A stretch of 64,000 nt of DNA. Source: Ypsolopha sequella (taxonomy: Eukaryota > Arthropoda > Insecta > Lepidoptera > Ypsolophidae). Of the stretch, positions 33,316 to 45,400 are shown piece after piece. The DNA lies in assembly GCA_934047225.1 (NCBI GenBank), contig OW204012.1, positions 5,456,001 through 5,520,000 on the forward strand, read 5' to 3'. Position 1 is the first letter of the stretch; each line of letters opens with the position of its first letter. Both the position numbers and the translations under genes were made by a program. A model generated the notes under the pieces. It was not told the DNA's origin and ran no database searches. It worked only from the letters and a program-made list of their open reading frames with translations.

Positions 33316-34410
33316 TTAATGTTTATTTATTACAATAATCTTAACTTGTTTATAGTTTACCATATATCTATATATGTAATAGCGTAGTTTTCATTACCTT
33401 ATCTGTGGCAATACAAACTCAATCAAATATAGTACAGTAGTGTTTTGTAAATGTGTCCATAGATCGTATATTTAAAGACAGCAGTCTTAACATAAAACTC
33501 CTAAATAATACCCCATTTCAGTGTTAAAATGTAGTTTCTTTTTCGGATATAAAATATCAAAACTTCTCGATATTATAAAATTCATAAGTAATTCGAAATC
33601 ATGCAAGATATAAAAAAACAAAAAAAAAAACTATGAAGCGTCTCTGTTTATTATATATAATTAAATTTGGGGTTTAAAATAAAATAGCTATGCGAAACTG
33701 CACGACTGTGTACGCAGTGTCCTGGTGTTACAATAAAAAAAATTGCGCGCTACTTTTTCATATAAAACTGTTAGAAAACGTGTTTATAAGAAAAAGCGCA
33801 CGCAACAAAAAAAAAGGTAAATAAAGTGTAACAGTTTTAACTATGTCTATACATATTTAAACTAGTAAGTATCATATACTGTACAAAAAGGCTGCAAATT
33901 TGGGAAAAAATGTAAAAAAAGATTAGGTCTCATTTTTTGGGGCCGATAACATACGCTTAGTAAAGTGGATAGGTGATGTTGTTTACCTCATAAGCTCTTC
34001 GTCCTAGTGTAGGACCAGTCTCTCTGCACCTACTTCGACAAAACTAGGCTGATTCTCCCTCACCACACGCTGCGTGCGATTGCTAATGTGTATTTTTTTC
34101 CTGTAAATAATTTCTTTCTTAACTTTTTTTTTTTCTCTCTTTAGTCTTAGAAATGCGTTTAGTATTACGCCGCCATTTTTGTCGAAGTAACGGTCACGAA
34201 AACTGGGTAAAATAAAATATTAATCGCTGTAAATTGTTTGTAAAAATAGTCACGTTCAGGATTTCAGTGTAGTTATGTTGATTATTTTTTTTCAACTGGA
34301 AATTGCTGAATAAAGCGACGATTCTGTTCCATTTGTTGGTTTTATTTCTTTCGAATACTGCAGTAGGCGTACAGTACAGTCTGTAACCATTCTGTAACCC
34401 AATAGTGATA

Positions 34411-34675
34411 ATTGTTTTAAAAAAACACTTGTACTTATCCACATATTACGTACAACTTTATTATGCCCGACCGGTTTCGCTGTAAAGCATTTTCTAGGTC
34501 TTGTATGTTGTTTCATTTATTGCACGTCATTTTAGACATGATTGTAGTTTATATGATTTATTTGTTAGTTTAGGATGTGTAAAAAGCCCTAGAAAATGCT
34601 TTACAGCGAAACCGGTCGGGCATAATAAAGTTGTACGTAATATGTGGATAAGTACAAGTGTTTTTTTAAAACAAT
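34411..34675. repeat. perfect 88-bp inverted repeat, 89-bp loop
   Basis: Arm 34411-34498 reads exactly as the reverse complement of 34588-34675, for example cccgaccggtttcgc / gcgaaaccggtcggg. Probably a young MITE; its RNA would fold into a long hairpin. Lies just beyond the candidate E(Pc) poly(A) site. Confidence 0.9.
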
Positions 34676-34837
34676 GTTTTATAAACTCCACCAAGTGCCA
34701 ACAATCACTAGCATCTACTATACAATAGTAATAACTTTATTTGAACCAAAAAAGTTTAGCAACAAGTTTTAACAAAATATCACAATTAATAAGAAGTGAC
34801 TTGCATACTTTTACTCAATAATAACTAAGCAGTGTAT

Positions 34838-35335
34838 CGAGTAACAAGATGGGACCAATTTGTATTTGTGTAAAAAAAAATTGCATCAAAATAAATAAGG
34901 TTGGCTGAGCGCAACCTGGAGCATTTCGTTTTTGCTGACTGTACAGAATGCTCCAGGTTGCGGGCAGCCAACGCTGTTTATTTTGATGAAGTAATTGTTT
35001 CTACACAAAAACGAATCGGTCACATCTTGCTGAATCGATTTTTTCAAATAAATCGATCTTCGATAAAAATCAGGCTGACTCCCGTTAGTACAGTGGAGAC
35101 CACATCAAGCTATGAACTTGCAGTACGACATTAGGCCCTACAGAGAATATAAGATAGGTACAAAGTCCAATGTATCTTACTTGATGCGGTCTCCACTGTA
35201 CCAACATAGGACGCGCAAACGATTTTTTTTTGCAGACTACAAAATGCTCCAGGTTGCGTACAGCCAATCTTGTTTATTTTGGTGTATTTTTTTTTCTTTA
35301 TATCTCCAACTTGGTCACATCTTGTTACTCGATAC
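34838..35335. mobile_element. foldback element with internal palindromes
   Basis: Outer ends cgagtaacaagatggg / catcttgttactcg. Nested pairs: gcaacctggagcatt / aatgctccaggttgc (twice) and cagtggagaccacatcaag / cttgatgcggtctccactg. Confidence 0.75.
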
Positions 35336-35412
35336 ATATAGGGTTACTCACGGTGCGCCCGTACGTAGTCTAATAGATAAAATAATAACTGAAAATTGTA
35401 AAGCTAAGAATA

Positions 35413-35574
35413 GGGTCTCTACCGCGTAATTCTCATTTGTATCAACTTCAAGCAAATGCATGCGAAATTCAACGCGTGCAAAAGAGATGGCATGTTAGGC
35501 AAGCGTCGTCGCACGCACGTCAAATTTCAATCTCAAGTTGATGTTGATGAAAATGAGAATTACGCGGTAGACCC
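35413..35574. mobile_element. 162-bp MITE, copy 3
   Basis: Same termini and interior as the other two copies (for example agatggcatgttaggc). Confidence 0.88.
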
Positions 35575-35779
35575 ACAGTACTCCCAAAGAAGTAATGGGC
35601 ATAGAAATCTATAGCTGAGCGCCCGGATGTATCACGTGACCGTATTGATTGTATGGAAAGTGCAAGGAAATACGAACTTTGCCGAACAGTGGCTAAGATT
35701 TGTATGCGCATTATATGCTTGGGAGTACTGTACCAAAATTAAAAAACTAGAAAAGAGCTGTCTGTCTGTAAATTGATGA

Positions 35780-35993
35780 TATTAAAAAAATAACAGTGTA
35801 GGATACTGATACAATAAAAAAAACTGAATTTTTGTCGGTATTTCATGCGGTTACCACTGTTCGATCCTCAGCGGTGAGAAATGGATTATAAGGAAGGCAG
35901 ATCACTTTTCGATAACTTATTATCCAACTTGAAAACTGGTATACTTTTTTTTGCGGGATCTTCCACGCTGACGAAGTCGCGGGCAACAGCTAG
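35780..35993 (+). mobile_element. probable Helitron 3' part
   Basis: Ends cgcgggcaacagCTAG before a T, like lepidopteran Helitron 3' ends, preceded by a short hairpin-like region. The left end was not found. Confidence 0.4.
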
Positions 35994-36308
35994 TTTGAAA
36001 TAAATTGATAGCTATTTTTTTTTTCTTTTCTTAAATTTTAGTATCGACTGTACACACCTTTTTCTTCGACGTTCGAAAACTGCAAAAGCGACTCATTAAA
36101 TTCAAAAGTTCAAGTTCAAAATGTTTATTTGTGGAACCAAGGTACAGTCAGTTGTTACATATAATATTGGTGGATGGTTTAGCTCAGCTCTGCCTTGTAA
36201 GGCGTACAAATAATTTTATTACCTAAAAATAAGATAATCTATATAAAAACACAAACGCACAGCTACAAAATACACCAATAAAAAAAAAAAACATTTGACA
36301 CAGCAGTA

Positions 36309-36894
36309 TAGTGCGCGCCAATCTTTTAGTCGCCTCTGAATGAGTTACGAGTAAAAGCTTGCGCAGGTACAGTCAAGGAAACAATAATATGAACGGTTGA
36401 TTATTAAATGTTTACTATAAGTGGGAAGGTGTACTTGCTGTACCTACCTATTTAATATATATTTATTATTTTAGTGCAATCTTAACTGTTTAAATAAAAC
36501 AAATAAATATAAACACTATTTTCCTACATTGTCGCCTTAAAACGCTATAACGACCGCGAAGCATAACAACAACAATAAACTTTACCAAACTAAATCAACA
36601 AAAAACAAATAAAGGCAACACAAACAGATTCAACGATTAACTTAACGAATCATAGAATTTTTACCACGAACGTACTTTTCATGCAACGCGCGCGTGTGTA
36701 GTGTACGGACGTAGCACTAACACTAACGCATAGTGTTGACACCTGCTAAATGGCGAGCGAGGGGTGTGGTGCGACACGCAGGCGGGTGTGCTCCGCGCCC
36801 TCGCTCCTGTAACCTCCCCCTGACACCGTAAAACGGCTATTGCGTCGCCTCTTGCGTCTATCTTCAGAGGCGACTAAAAGATTGGCGCGCACTG
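36309..36894. mobile_element. TA-flanked MITE with 32-bp inverted ends, copy 1
   Basis: tagtgcgcgccaatctttta ... taaaagattggcgcgcactg with TA on both sides (36307-36308, 36895-36896). The interior has acgcatagtgttgacacc and a GC-rich gcgggtgtgctccgcgcc block. Second copy at 43773-44586. TA fits Tc1/mariner. Confidence 0.85.
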
Positions 36895-37219
36895 TAATTA
36901 GCGTATCAACAGATTGAGTAAATTAATGTCACGTTCAGAAACCTGAATTTATAAGTAAGTTAATTTATGTATTACCGAAATTCGTCAGAAAGTGTTATAG
37001 GCTTTGTCAACTAATAATTTTTCTACGTAAATTGTCAATCTCTCTTCGGACTTCGGTATGTTATTGTAAATACGAGCGCCCATCACTAAAACACTGTTAT
37101 ATTTAAAAGAGCCGTGGTTCAGGGCAGGTTCAACCAGAGGCAGGGTTCGAAAATATCAAGATAATTACGCTGCTTGATGATTATCCACTGTCTTGGAAAA
37201 ATATACACGGAAATATAAA

Positions 37220-37535
37220 AATATCCATCCATCCATCCATCAGCCTAGTTCGTCCACTGCTAGAAATAAGCCTTTCCAGGACTTTGCCACTCCCGGCGGT
37301 CATCCTGGAAGAATTGCCCATACTCACACACGCTGGGCAGGCGAGTTGGTAAGCGCGGTGCCGGAATCCTCGCACCAGTGATGCCGCTGGCTGTCACCAG
37401 TCTGTTCCATATAATGCCCGGCTATTAGGGATGGATATACCGCCATCCATCGGTCCCAGGCATGGTGGGCCTCCTGGTTTTTTGCCTGTGAGCTGTCCTC
37501 TTACTCTCCCCCGAATTACTTCGAGAGGGTCCCTG
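37220..37535 (-). mobile_element. (GATG)-tailed non-LTR repeat, copy 3
   Basis: Reverse orientation with (atcc)n at 37227-37243 and the same core and far end as copy 2. Lies in the spacer between the two genes. Confidence 0.75.
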
Positions 37536-37653
37536 AGTAATATATAATTTTACTATAATATTTTAGTCTGAGTATTAACATTATCTAGATCTATGTTTAA
37601 GTTGAACTAAAACCATTTACCCACTCGAAATTTTAGTAATATTGTTTTAACAA

Positions 37654-37806
37654 TAAAGCCTATTCTGAAGGCTTTAATTTTAGTTTTAGAGCTGTCGAAA
37701 TTTTTTACTAGCTTTTGTTTTTAACACTTACGAACTATTTTGTATCGAAGAAAATTTAGTTTTGACAGGACTTAAACTAAAATTAAAGCCTTCAGAATCG
37801 GCTTTA
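37654..37806. mobile_element. hairpin MITE (AAAGC family), copy 2
   Basis: taaagcctattctgaaggc ... gccttcagaatcggcttta, same family as 4605-4771, in the spacer between the two genes. Confidence 0.85.
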
Positions 37807-37896
37807 GTAAACTCCTAAAATAAGTAGTTTTAACGGATTTTTACCAAATGTGCTTTTATTGTTGTTTTAGATAAAATTAATACGAGTTAAACATCC

Positions 37897-38036
37897 ACTG
37901 TGTTACTACAAAACGGTGTTTAACTTTAGACAGTGTTTAAATCTGTTGTTGTCGCCTTTTCTTTCATATCGTTAAAAAGTGACAGCAACAGATTTAAACA
38001 CTGTCTAAAGTTAAACACCGTTTTGTAGTAACACCG
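37897..38036. mobile_element. hairpin MITE (GTGTTACTACAAAAC family), copy 2
   Basis: gtgttactacaaaacggt ... accgttttgtagtaacac: near-perfect arms of about 55 bp around a 20-30 bp loop. Confidence 0.85.
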
Positions 38037-38053
38037 CCATTATCTAGATTAGA

Positions 38054-38632
38054 GTACGTTTCGTAACGTGCGATTATCACTCGGAGCGATGCGAATTTTA
38101 CCCTGCATCGTTCAAAAATCGACCCGAGTGAAACCGAGGGTAAACGAACTGTTACCTGACAGTTGCGCTAAGTGTTTAGAAACGCTTTCGGGGAATGTGA
38201 ATATCGCACTGACAAGTGCGATTTCTAACTCTGTTTGGGTACCGTTAAAATTCGCCTGACAGTTGTCATTTCGGAGTTTTCTCGGGATTCGGACAATTTT
38301 TGAAAACAGAATTCAACATTTCCGTACGAATACGGGAAAATGTTTCGAAACTGCTTCGACAGGATTATGGCTTGCAAATGCAAAGGTTGCAATGCCATCC
38401 ATATTAAAAGCAATAGATATTTAGGTACTTTACTTAATTTATTTATTTTGATTTGAGGTTATGTATTTACTTGACGTGTGTCACTCCAGACCGTTTCAAA
38501 ACGCTTTTCTCACGGGAATCACTCGCAAGCGTTTCGAAACCAGATCTTTCTTTCTCTTTCTAGTATATAGCTCTGTCTCTTTCTTAAAAACGAGTGAAAT
38601 TTCGCACGAAGATCACACGTTCTGAAACGTAG
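38054..38632. mobile_element. about 580-bp element with TACGTTTCRKAACGTG ends
   Basis: tacgtttcgtaacgtgcga and the reverse of tcacacgttctgaaacgta are inverted ends. The interior has repeated cgtttcgaaac-like motifs. Confidence 0.6.
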
Positions 38633-38851
38633 CCTTAATAATCAAAAATAATGTTTGAAAACGTCCTGTCTTACCAAAAGGCGGTTTCTCCTGAAACAAG
38701 TTTTCAATTTTGCGCCGGCGACGAAATCGGCAGGATTGTATTGTCCTCGCAAGTTTCAAGGAGCATGCACCTTATAGCGAAATTAAACATTTAAGCACGC
38801 CCACAACTGAGTTTGTCGCGTCATGACGACCATCCTTAACATCCAATAAGT

Positions 38852-38996
38852 ACATCTCGGTCACATTATCTCGAGACCTGGCGTCGATGACGTCACGTCG
38901 CGTCGGCGCTCAGATACAGAGCGCGGGGAGGTGAAAGGAGAACGGGGGCGGGTGGTTCGCATTCCAGCGAGGTCTCGAGATAATGTGATCGGGTTG
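38852..38996. mobile_element. small MITE with CACATTATCTCGAGACC ends
   Basis: tcacattatctcgagacctg ... ggtctcgagataatgtgatc: 22-bp near-perfect inverted ends around a GC-rich centre. Confidence 0.75.
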
Positions 38997-39605
38997 TAGT
39001 CTTAATCTATTGTTACAACGTGACTATGGTACGGTTACCTAAATGCATAGACAAAATGCTAAGAAAGACGTCTATTGTTCAACATCTTGCGTACAAATAA
39101 TTCTGTCAACAATCGAAACGGGACACTGCAATCCTATTGGCTCTTCCAATCTTACGTATTGCGCAACAAACTTATCTTTCTCGAAGACGAATACTCTAAC
39201 ATAATGAATATAGAAGCCATTTTGGTTTGGCCTACCGAAACATATAATTTTGTAGTGGCGAATTGTATCTGCTGGTTCAGTCAGATGTGTTGACAGAAAT
39301 CGGTCGCCTGTTATAAGGAGTCTGTAGGCTGTATTCGTCTATGCCTAAATGAGACGATTGTGGACATAAATCGGGTGAAAGTGAGAGCTGAAGAAAGGAA
39401 AGAATCTTAATTAAAAAAATGTAAAAATGCACATACAAAATACATCATCCTATTAGATCCTCATGCTGATAAGGTATAAATCTATATGGGGTCAACAAAG
39501 GTCAAGGTATTAGCAGTCCCAGAAAATGCAAAATAAAATTCCCATACATTTTGTATGGAATAAAGTTTGAATTGTTATTACACAAACGTGCAAGTTTTGA
39601 ATACC

Positions 39606-40025
39606 AAGAATTACTACGTATAGACCGACAACTCCCATACATTAAGGCGTAGCAAATTTTTTACGCGCCCTTATGACACTAGGTGTCGCAAAAAAGCATA
39701 ATTTGTTTCATTGGCTGCAAGTAAACTCTCATGGTTACCAAATAAACATGTGGCTGTAATAGCTTTGCTTAGAAAAACTAGATGGTGCTAAGTTGGCAAC
39801 ACTGACAGTGAATATTTCAGCGCCATCTATTATCGAAGTGGGAATTATTTTTATGTTACGTCACATCGCTGTGCCACTAGCGTCACTAATCGGTATTTTT
39901 TAGCATCGTTTTCGTTAGAGGATTTAGCAACGCCATCTAGATTTCGCTAGAATTTTACACCTTTTTTGTGGGTACCAACTGATGTATGGGTACTGCTAGT
40001 TTATATATATAGTACTTAGTCTATG
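39606..40025. mobile_element. second copy of the 5.7-kb MITE
   Basis: Shares the interior (ggcgtagcaaattttttacg, aactagatgg(c/t)gctaag) and the right terminus agtacttagtctatg. The left terminus is altered after attactacgtatag. Confidence 0.8.
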
Positions 40026-40099
40026 CTATTTTGTTGTGAGATAGGTTTGCTTGTAGCGGCCGCTTGGGCTTTGGGTTGGGGTCCTTGGTTTTAATAAAA

Positions 40100-42302
40100 G
40101 GGTTATTTTTATTATTGTAGACCTTTATTACAAATTATATTACAGTAGAATATTTAAAAGTTTAGTAGATAGAGCATGCGCAATCTTAGTCCACAAATTA
40201 AAAAAATGCATTAAAACTTAAAATAAGAGTGCGATTACAAAATACATAAATAAAGATTTTCTACAATTCGGTCCTAAGGATAAGTCGCGGTGAAAGTACA
40301 ATTTTTGCAACGATTAAATTTGTTTTAGTTTAGAAAATTTCGACAAGTAATAAAAAACTTACTAACTTCCAATTAATGAATAAATCAGTCCTTTATAACT
40401 AAAATTATTGCAAAATACTAAAACATATTCTATGATTTCCAATATTTCAAGGACATTTCATAATTTAGGCAACGTTCAGAGATACACTATCGAATATTGA
40501 TAATAGATAAACACAACAGTTCATACAAAAACACATACATTTACCATACAAAACGTAACAACACATCTCGACAACATCACCATACAATTACTTCTGACAT
40601 ATTCTTATCAAATTGACCAATCGTGGGCCAGTGATATGATAAATAATTTATTACCTTTATACAAATCAACTTTAGTTTTTATATTTCTCAAGTTATTTAG
40701 GCCATAGAAGCGTCTATAACAGTGACGACTGTAACACAACTTAACGACACTCATGACACTCGGAAAATGTTATGATTAATGAGGTAAATATGTCAATTCA
40801 TAAATAGATGATTAAAAAAAAAAAGATTAGATCTTGAAGGGTAAGCGGGAAGAAAGATCAAAGATCAGTTTTTTTCAAAAATTGGGTTAATAGGCACATC
40901 TTCTAAAATGCCTGGATAACAATGATAGAGCGAAAACAAGAAGAATATCGCTTTTAGAAATAAACTGGACTCAAGAAGCTTAAATCCTAATTTAAAAAAA
41001 TGTCATAACTACAAGTAAAAAAAAAATTGTCTATGAACTGTGAATATGGGGGGCTATAGGCTGATAATAGTTTGCTTTCGTGAAAAAAAAAAAAACTGTG
41101 ATTACAATAAGCCCACGAAGCATAGTTCTTAAGTTTTTTCTACTTATTTCAAATTTACCTTCTGTTGACTATGATCCCTCTTCCCGCTTACCCTTCAATT
41201 GTAGAATCAGATTTAAGATTAGATTGGTATAATGGGTAGGTTAAGATGATCTGTTATTGTCTGTTGAGCATTACACAAACTTAGTAAAATTTAGATTCAC
41301 GTAAATTAACGTTGATAATTTAATGAGCTTGTAACGAAGTATGCAAAAAGGGAAACGTGCGCAATAATTTTAACTTTAAATTCAGTCTTGAAAAATTATT
41401 GCAATATGTGTGAACTAATTAACTGTTAAAGTTAACAAATTATTGCAATACGTGTGAACTAATTAACTGTTAAAGTTAACAAATTATTGCAATACGTGTG
41501 AACTAATTAACTGTTAAAGTTAACAAATTATTGCAATACGTGTGAACTAATTAACTGTTAAAGTTAACAAATTATTGCAATACGTGTGAACTAATTAACT
41601 GTTAAAGTTAACAAATTATTGCAATATGTGTGAACTAATTAACTGTTAAAGTTAACAAATTCTAATGAACATGTGTACGGAAACTAACGTGCAAAGTTAT
41701 CTAAATATAATTATTATTATGATAGTTTTTAATTACAATATTTTTTCACATATACAATTTAAAACTACGTTTAATTCGTTTATTTACTTCTTAACTAATT
41801 TTAATATTTTAAAAAGCTTCATGCATGAGATATCGAAATTCAGGACTTTTATAAATAAAGCCGACATCATTTAAAAAAAAAAAGAGGGATTCCACAAATC
41901 GTATTTTTTACTTTGTTTTGGAAATAATTTATACAAAAAGATTTATCTACAAAGAAAAAAAAGTTCAAATTCATAATAATTTAATTCGATAAGTATTCCA
42001 TGAATAGTAAAAAAAAAATCGAAAGATAAAAAATACGATTTCATTACTTCACACGAATTCAAAATTTTAACTCTGAAATTCAATTGTTCAATGAAAACAG
42101 ACTCGATAGTCTTTGCTTGACGTACAAAATATTTCATCCCATAAGAAGTTAATACATTACGTTAAAGAAACTAAAACTTAAGGCGAATTCATTTAATTTG
42201 CTGTAAAACATAACTTCCTCAATAATAAAATGATCTGTAATTACAGGCAATAAGCTTCATATTTGATTGTAAAACGGTAAATTTAGTTGTTCGTGTGTAG
42301 AA
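40100..42302 (-). other. candidate 3' UTR and poly(A) signal of the DLGAP-like gene
   Basis: About 2.2 kb of AT-rich DNA after the stop (reading leftward), with no exon and no dispersed element that I recognise apart from the 44-bp minisatellite at 41397-41660. On the - strand an AATAAA corresponds to + positions 40123-40128, with a second A-rich signal just beyond. Extent is inferred from sequence only. Confidence 0.4.
41397..41660. repeat. 44-bp minisatellite, six copies
   Basis: The motif gcaata(c/t)gtgtgaacta recurs at 41401, 41445, 41489, 41533, 41577 and 41621, a strict 44-bp step. Units include ttaactgttaa and gttaac, which are near-palindromic. It lies in the putative 3' UTR of the DLGAP-like gene. 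Confidence 0.95.
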
Positions 42303-42410
42303 TCAGCTCTCTGAAGTAATCGAGCCTTCTGATTGGTTTAAACTTGTGCAGCTACTCTGCGGCGCCACGTTCGATGACTTTGCGCTTTTCCCTACGAAGA
42401 TTTCCACCTC
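42303..42410 (-). CDS. DLGAP-like terminal coding exon
   Basis: Acceptor cttatttcag. 35 codons and TGA: EVEIFVGKSAKSSNVAPQSS, ending GSITSES. EVEIFV lines up with the SIEIYVPEAQTRL end of vertebrate DLGAPs. The PDZ-ligand ending (TRL) is absent here, so either the protein lacks it or an alternative last exon exists. Confidence 0.78.
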   Translation of the reverse strand, partial: EVEIFVGKSAKSSNVAPQSSCTSLNQSEGSITSES

Positions 42411-45400
42411 CTGAAATAAGACAAAAAGGATTCAGAAATACGGCTACACCACAGGGGCGCGTTCATAAACTAGGGATCGCGACACGGGTTCTATTGCCTA
42501 AATCTAAATCTGCCGAAACTGGTCGGCTTTCCCAATCATAACACGTATTGAGGTGAGCCGTTGTTTATATAAATCAATAAATTAACAACATTATTAAAGC
42601 AACCTGGTACGGCACATAAAGGAATAATTCCAAAAAATTTATCTAAAATAACAAAAAACTACGCAAAAACCATAACAATGTACTGAAATGACATATTTTA
42701 ATGGCCGGATCGACCATGCGCCATCTACAGGGATAATTTGGCAGTGTGGATCCTCATTATGTCCATTATTCTCGATCCAGGGTTATAAATCGTAAAATCC
42801 ATAAACAGCAGTTTTTTTTTACAAGTTAAGTAGGAAAATAGAAAGTACAGATATACGTTTGCGATACAAACATGAACATATCAAACTTTTACGATTTTCA
42901 TCACAATAAGCAAAATCTCCGTTTTGTTTCGGCGCACTACACAAAATTGTCATGAATTAACATTATATCTTGCAGTATAGAAACGCAGAAAGAAAAGTAA
43001 ATCTGGATGTGAGGAGCTCTGAACCGGTCATGAATGTCACGAGTGTCATGAGTCATGAAAATTGAGAAAATTGTCATGTCTTTTGTGTGGTGGTGGTTCC
43101 CTTTTATCTTTCTTTATATTTGTTATTTTTATACGTTCTCTTAGCTAGACGACGCTCGCGGAAGATTTATTTATGGGCCATAGGCCTCTTTAAATCTGAA
43201 GCTCACAAATTGAAATTGCGTTCTTGCTACACTAATAAATATTATGTTGCGATACAAACATTCATAATTATTTAATTTGTTCTAGTTAAACTATGTAATA
43301 AGAATTGCAAACATGTAAACCTTTAAATAAATAAATAAATAAAAAAGTTAAACTAAAAAAACTTGTCGTATATTCGTATATCATGGGTAGTAGCGGGTAG
43401 CGGCTGGATGAGGATGACAGAGGACCGCCAAGAGTGGCAAAATATGAGAGGCGTATGTCCAGCAGTGGACGCACACAGGCTGATGGATGGGTAGTAACTA
43501 ACAACAAAATAAGTTTACCTGGCCACCGTCTATGCCTGTATCGCTGTGCTGTGTGTGAGATACGCCCGCCGTCTCGGACTTGGCCGCCAACAGACGCTCG
43601 CGGGCCACGCGCCTGATTGTACACAAATATCACTGTAGAAGGTTACTTGGTTTGATACAGCCAAATTTATACTGAAGACTTGGTAAGTGACAAGGTTCAA
43701 TGATAGTTTCTAAATAGTTTCGAAAATCGCAAAATAAAATTTTGGCTTCGTATAAAAGTTGACAAACAGGTACAGTGCGCGCCAATCTTTTAGTCGCCTC
43801 TGAATGAGTTACGAGTGCAAGCTTGCGCAGGTACAGTCGAGGAAACAATAATATCAACGGTTGATTATTATAGAAATAGAAATAGTTTATTTGCAATTAA
43901 TGTGGTTTATAGATATTACAATATTACTTAAAACTAATCAAGTAATCATTTATGTACAGCACATTTAACCAATTAAGGCATGCAAAAAATTTGCAGTAAC
44001 ATATTTATGTTTAATGTAAGTATTAAAAACAAAATCAATCAATTTTAAACTCTTATTAGTAATTACAATTAAATGTTTACTATAAGTGGGAAGGTGTACT
44101 TGTTGTACATACCTATTTAATTATTTATTTATTTATTATTTTAGTGCAATCTTAACTATATAAATAAAACGCATTAATATAAACGCCATTTTCCCACATT
44201 GTCGCCTTAAAACGCTATAAAGTCCGCGAGGCATAGCAAATAAATCAACAAAACTTTAACAAACTAAATCAACCAAACAACAAATAAAGGCAACCAAAAC
44301 AATAAACTATAACAAACAGATTCAACGATAAACTTAACGAATCATAGAATTTTTTCCTCGAAGGTACTTTTCATGCAACGCGCGTGTGTGTAGTGTACGT
44401 ACGTAGCACTAACACTAACGCATAGTGTTGACACCTGCTAAATGGCGAGCGGGGGGTGTGGTGCGGCACGCAGGCGGGTGTGCTCCGCGCCCTCGCCCCT
44501 GTAACGTCCCCCTGACACCGTAAAACGGCTATTGCGTCGCCTCTTGCGGCTATCTTCAGAGGCGACTAAAAGATTGGCGCGCACTGTATATACGAGCACA
44601 AATAAGCGAGGTAATTTTAGTACTTAGTAAAAGGGGTCATTGAACCTTTGTATTTGGCTATATATATCAAAATCACCTTATACGACGTGTAAAAGAAAGG
44701 TGTGGTAATATTTGACGATCTTATTCAGTCAATGGTATAGAACAACCTTTACTGAAGAATCACGAAAAAATAAACTTCCTTTCTACAAAACTATGAGAGA
44801 AATAAATTTCTATGTTTGAACACTTGGCGATTTATCCATCGCAAGGAGATATAAATTAACGTTATATCATTGCAGTATAGAAAAGCAGAAAGTAAAGTAA
44901 ATCTGGATGTGAGGAGCTCTGAACCGGGATTCGAACCCGGGACCTTTCGCTCGGTAATTAACACACCTTGACATAATTAAATTAATGGATTAAATTATGT
45001 TAAGGTGTGTTAATTCGAAAACCATATCGAGATTTAGGTTTAATAAGCCGTATTTTCGAAGTTTTGGTCTAAAAAACCTCACATAATGATGAATATTTAT
45101 ACGAAAAGGCTGCTACTTCCATTTGCCCTCGTGTGACGTCACTTGAGAAATGGCTGTTTAGAAATGTGTCCTTTGCTATCAAGATAAATTTATAATAATT
45201 TGCTTCAGACTAATTTGACAGCTAGATGACAGATGAGTAGACAGACAGAGACACTTTTTTTATAAGCAATCACACATCACAATCTGTATAATGTCTAAAA
45301 TTGTCAAGTGACAAGGTCATCGGACATTTAAAAAAAAAATCATAAAAAGTAATGGTTAATTTATATACCAAAATAATGAAAACTATGTCCTAAAATGGCG

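Larger units (their letters stand above)
29856..34335 (+). other. candidate 3' UTR and poly(A) site of E(Pc)
   Basis: After the stop codon come about 4.5 kb of AT-rich sequence with no exon. An AATAAA at 34309-34314 is followed by a T/G-rich stretch, a normal poly(A) arrangement. Earlier AATAAA motifs (for example near 30639) could end shorter forms. Several MITEs lie inside this span (31611-32021, 32228-32912, 33165-33315). RNA data would be needed to fix the end. Confidence 0.35.

Noticed and set aside
41397..41660. Regular repeat resembling a CRISPR array
   Set aside because: Units are contiguous 44-bp repeats with no unique spacers, in an insect genome: a minisatellite.
44905..44945. Possible tRNA gene with a perfect T-arm/B box
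   Set aside because: No D-arm, anticodon arm or acceptor stem pairing could be found; it is a SINE fragment.
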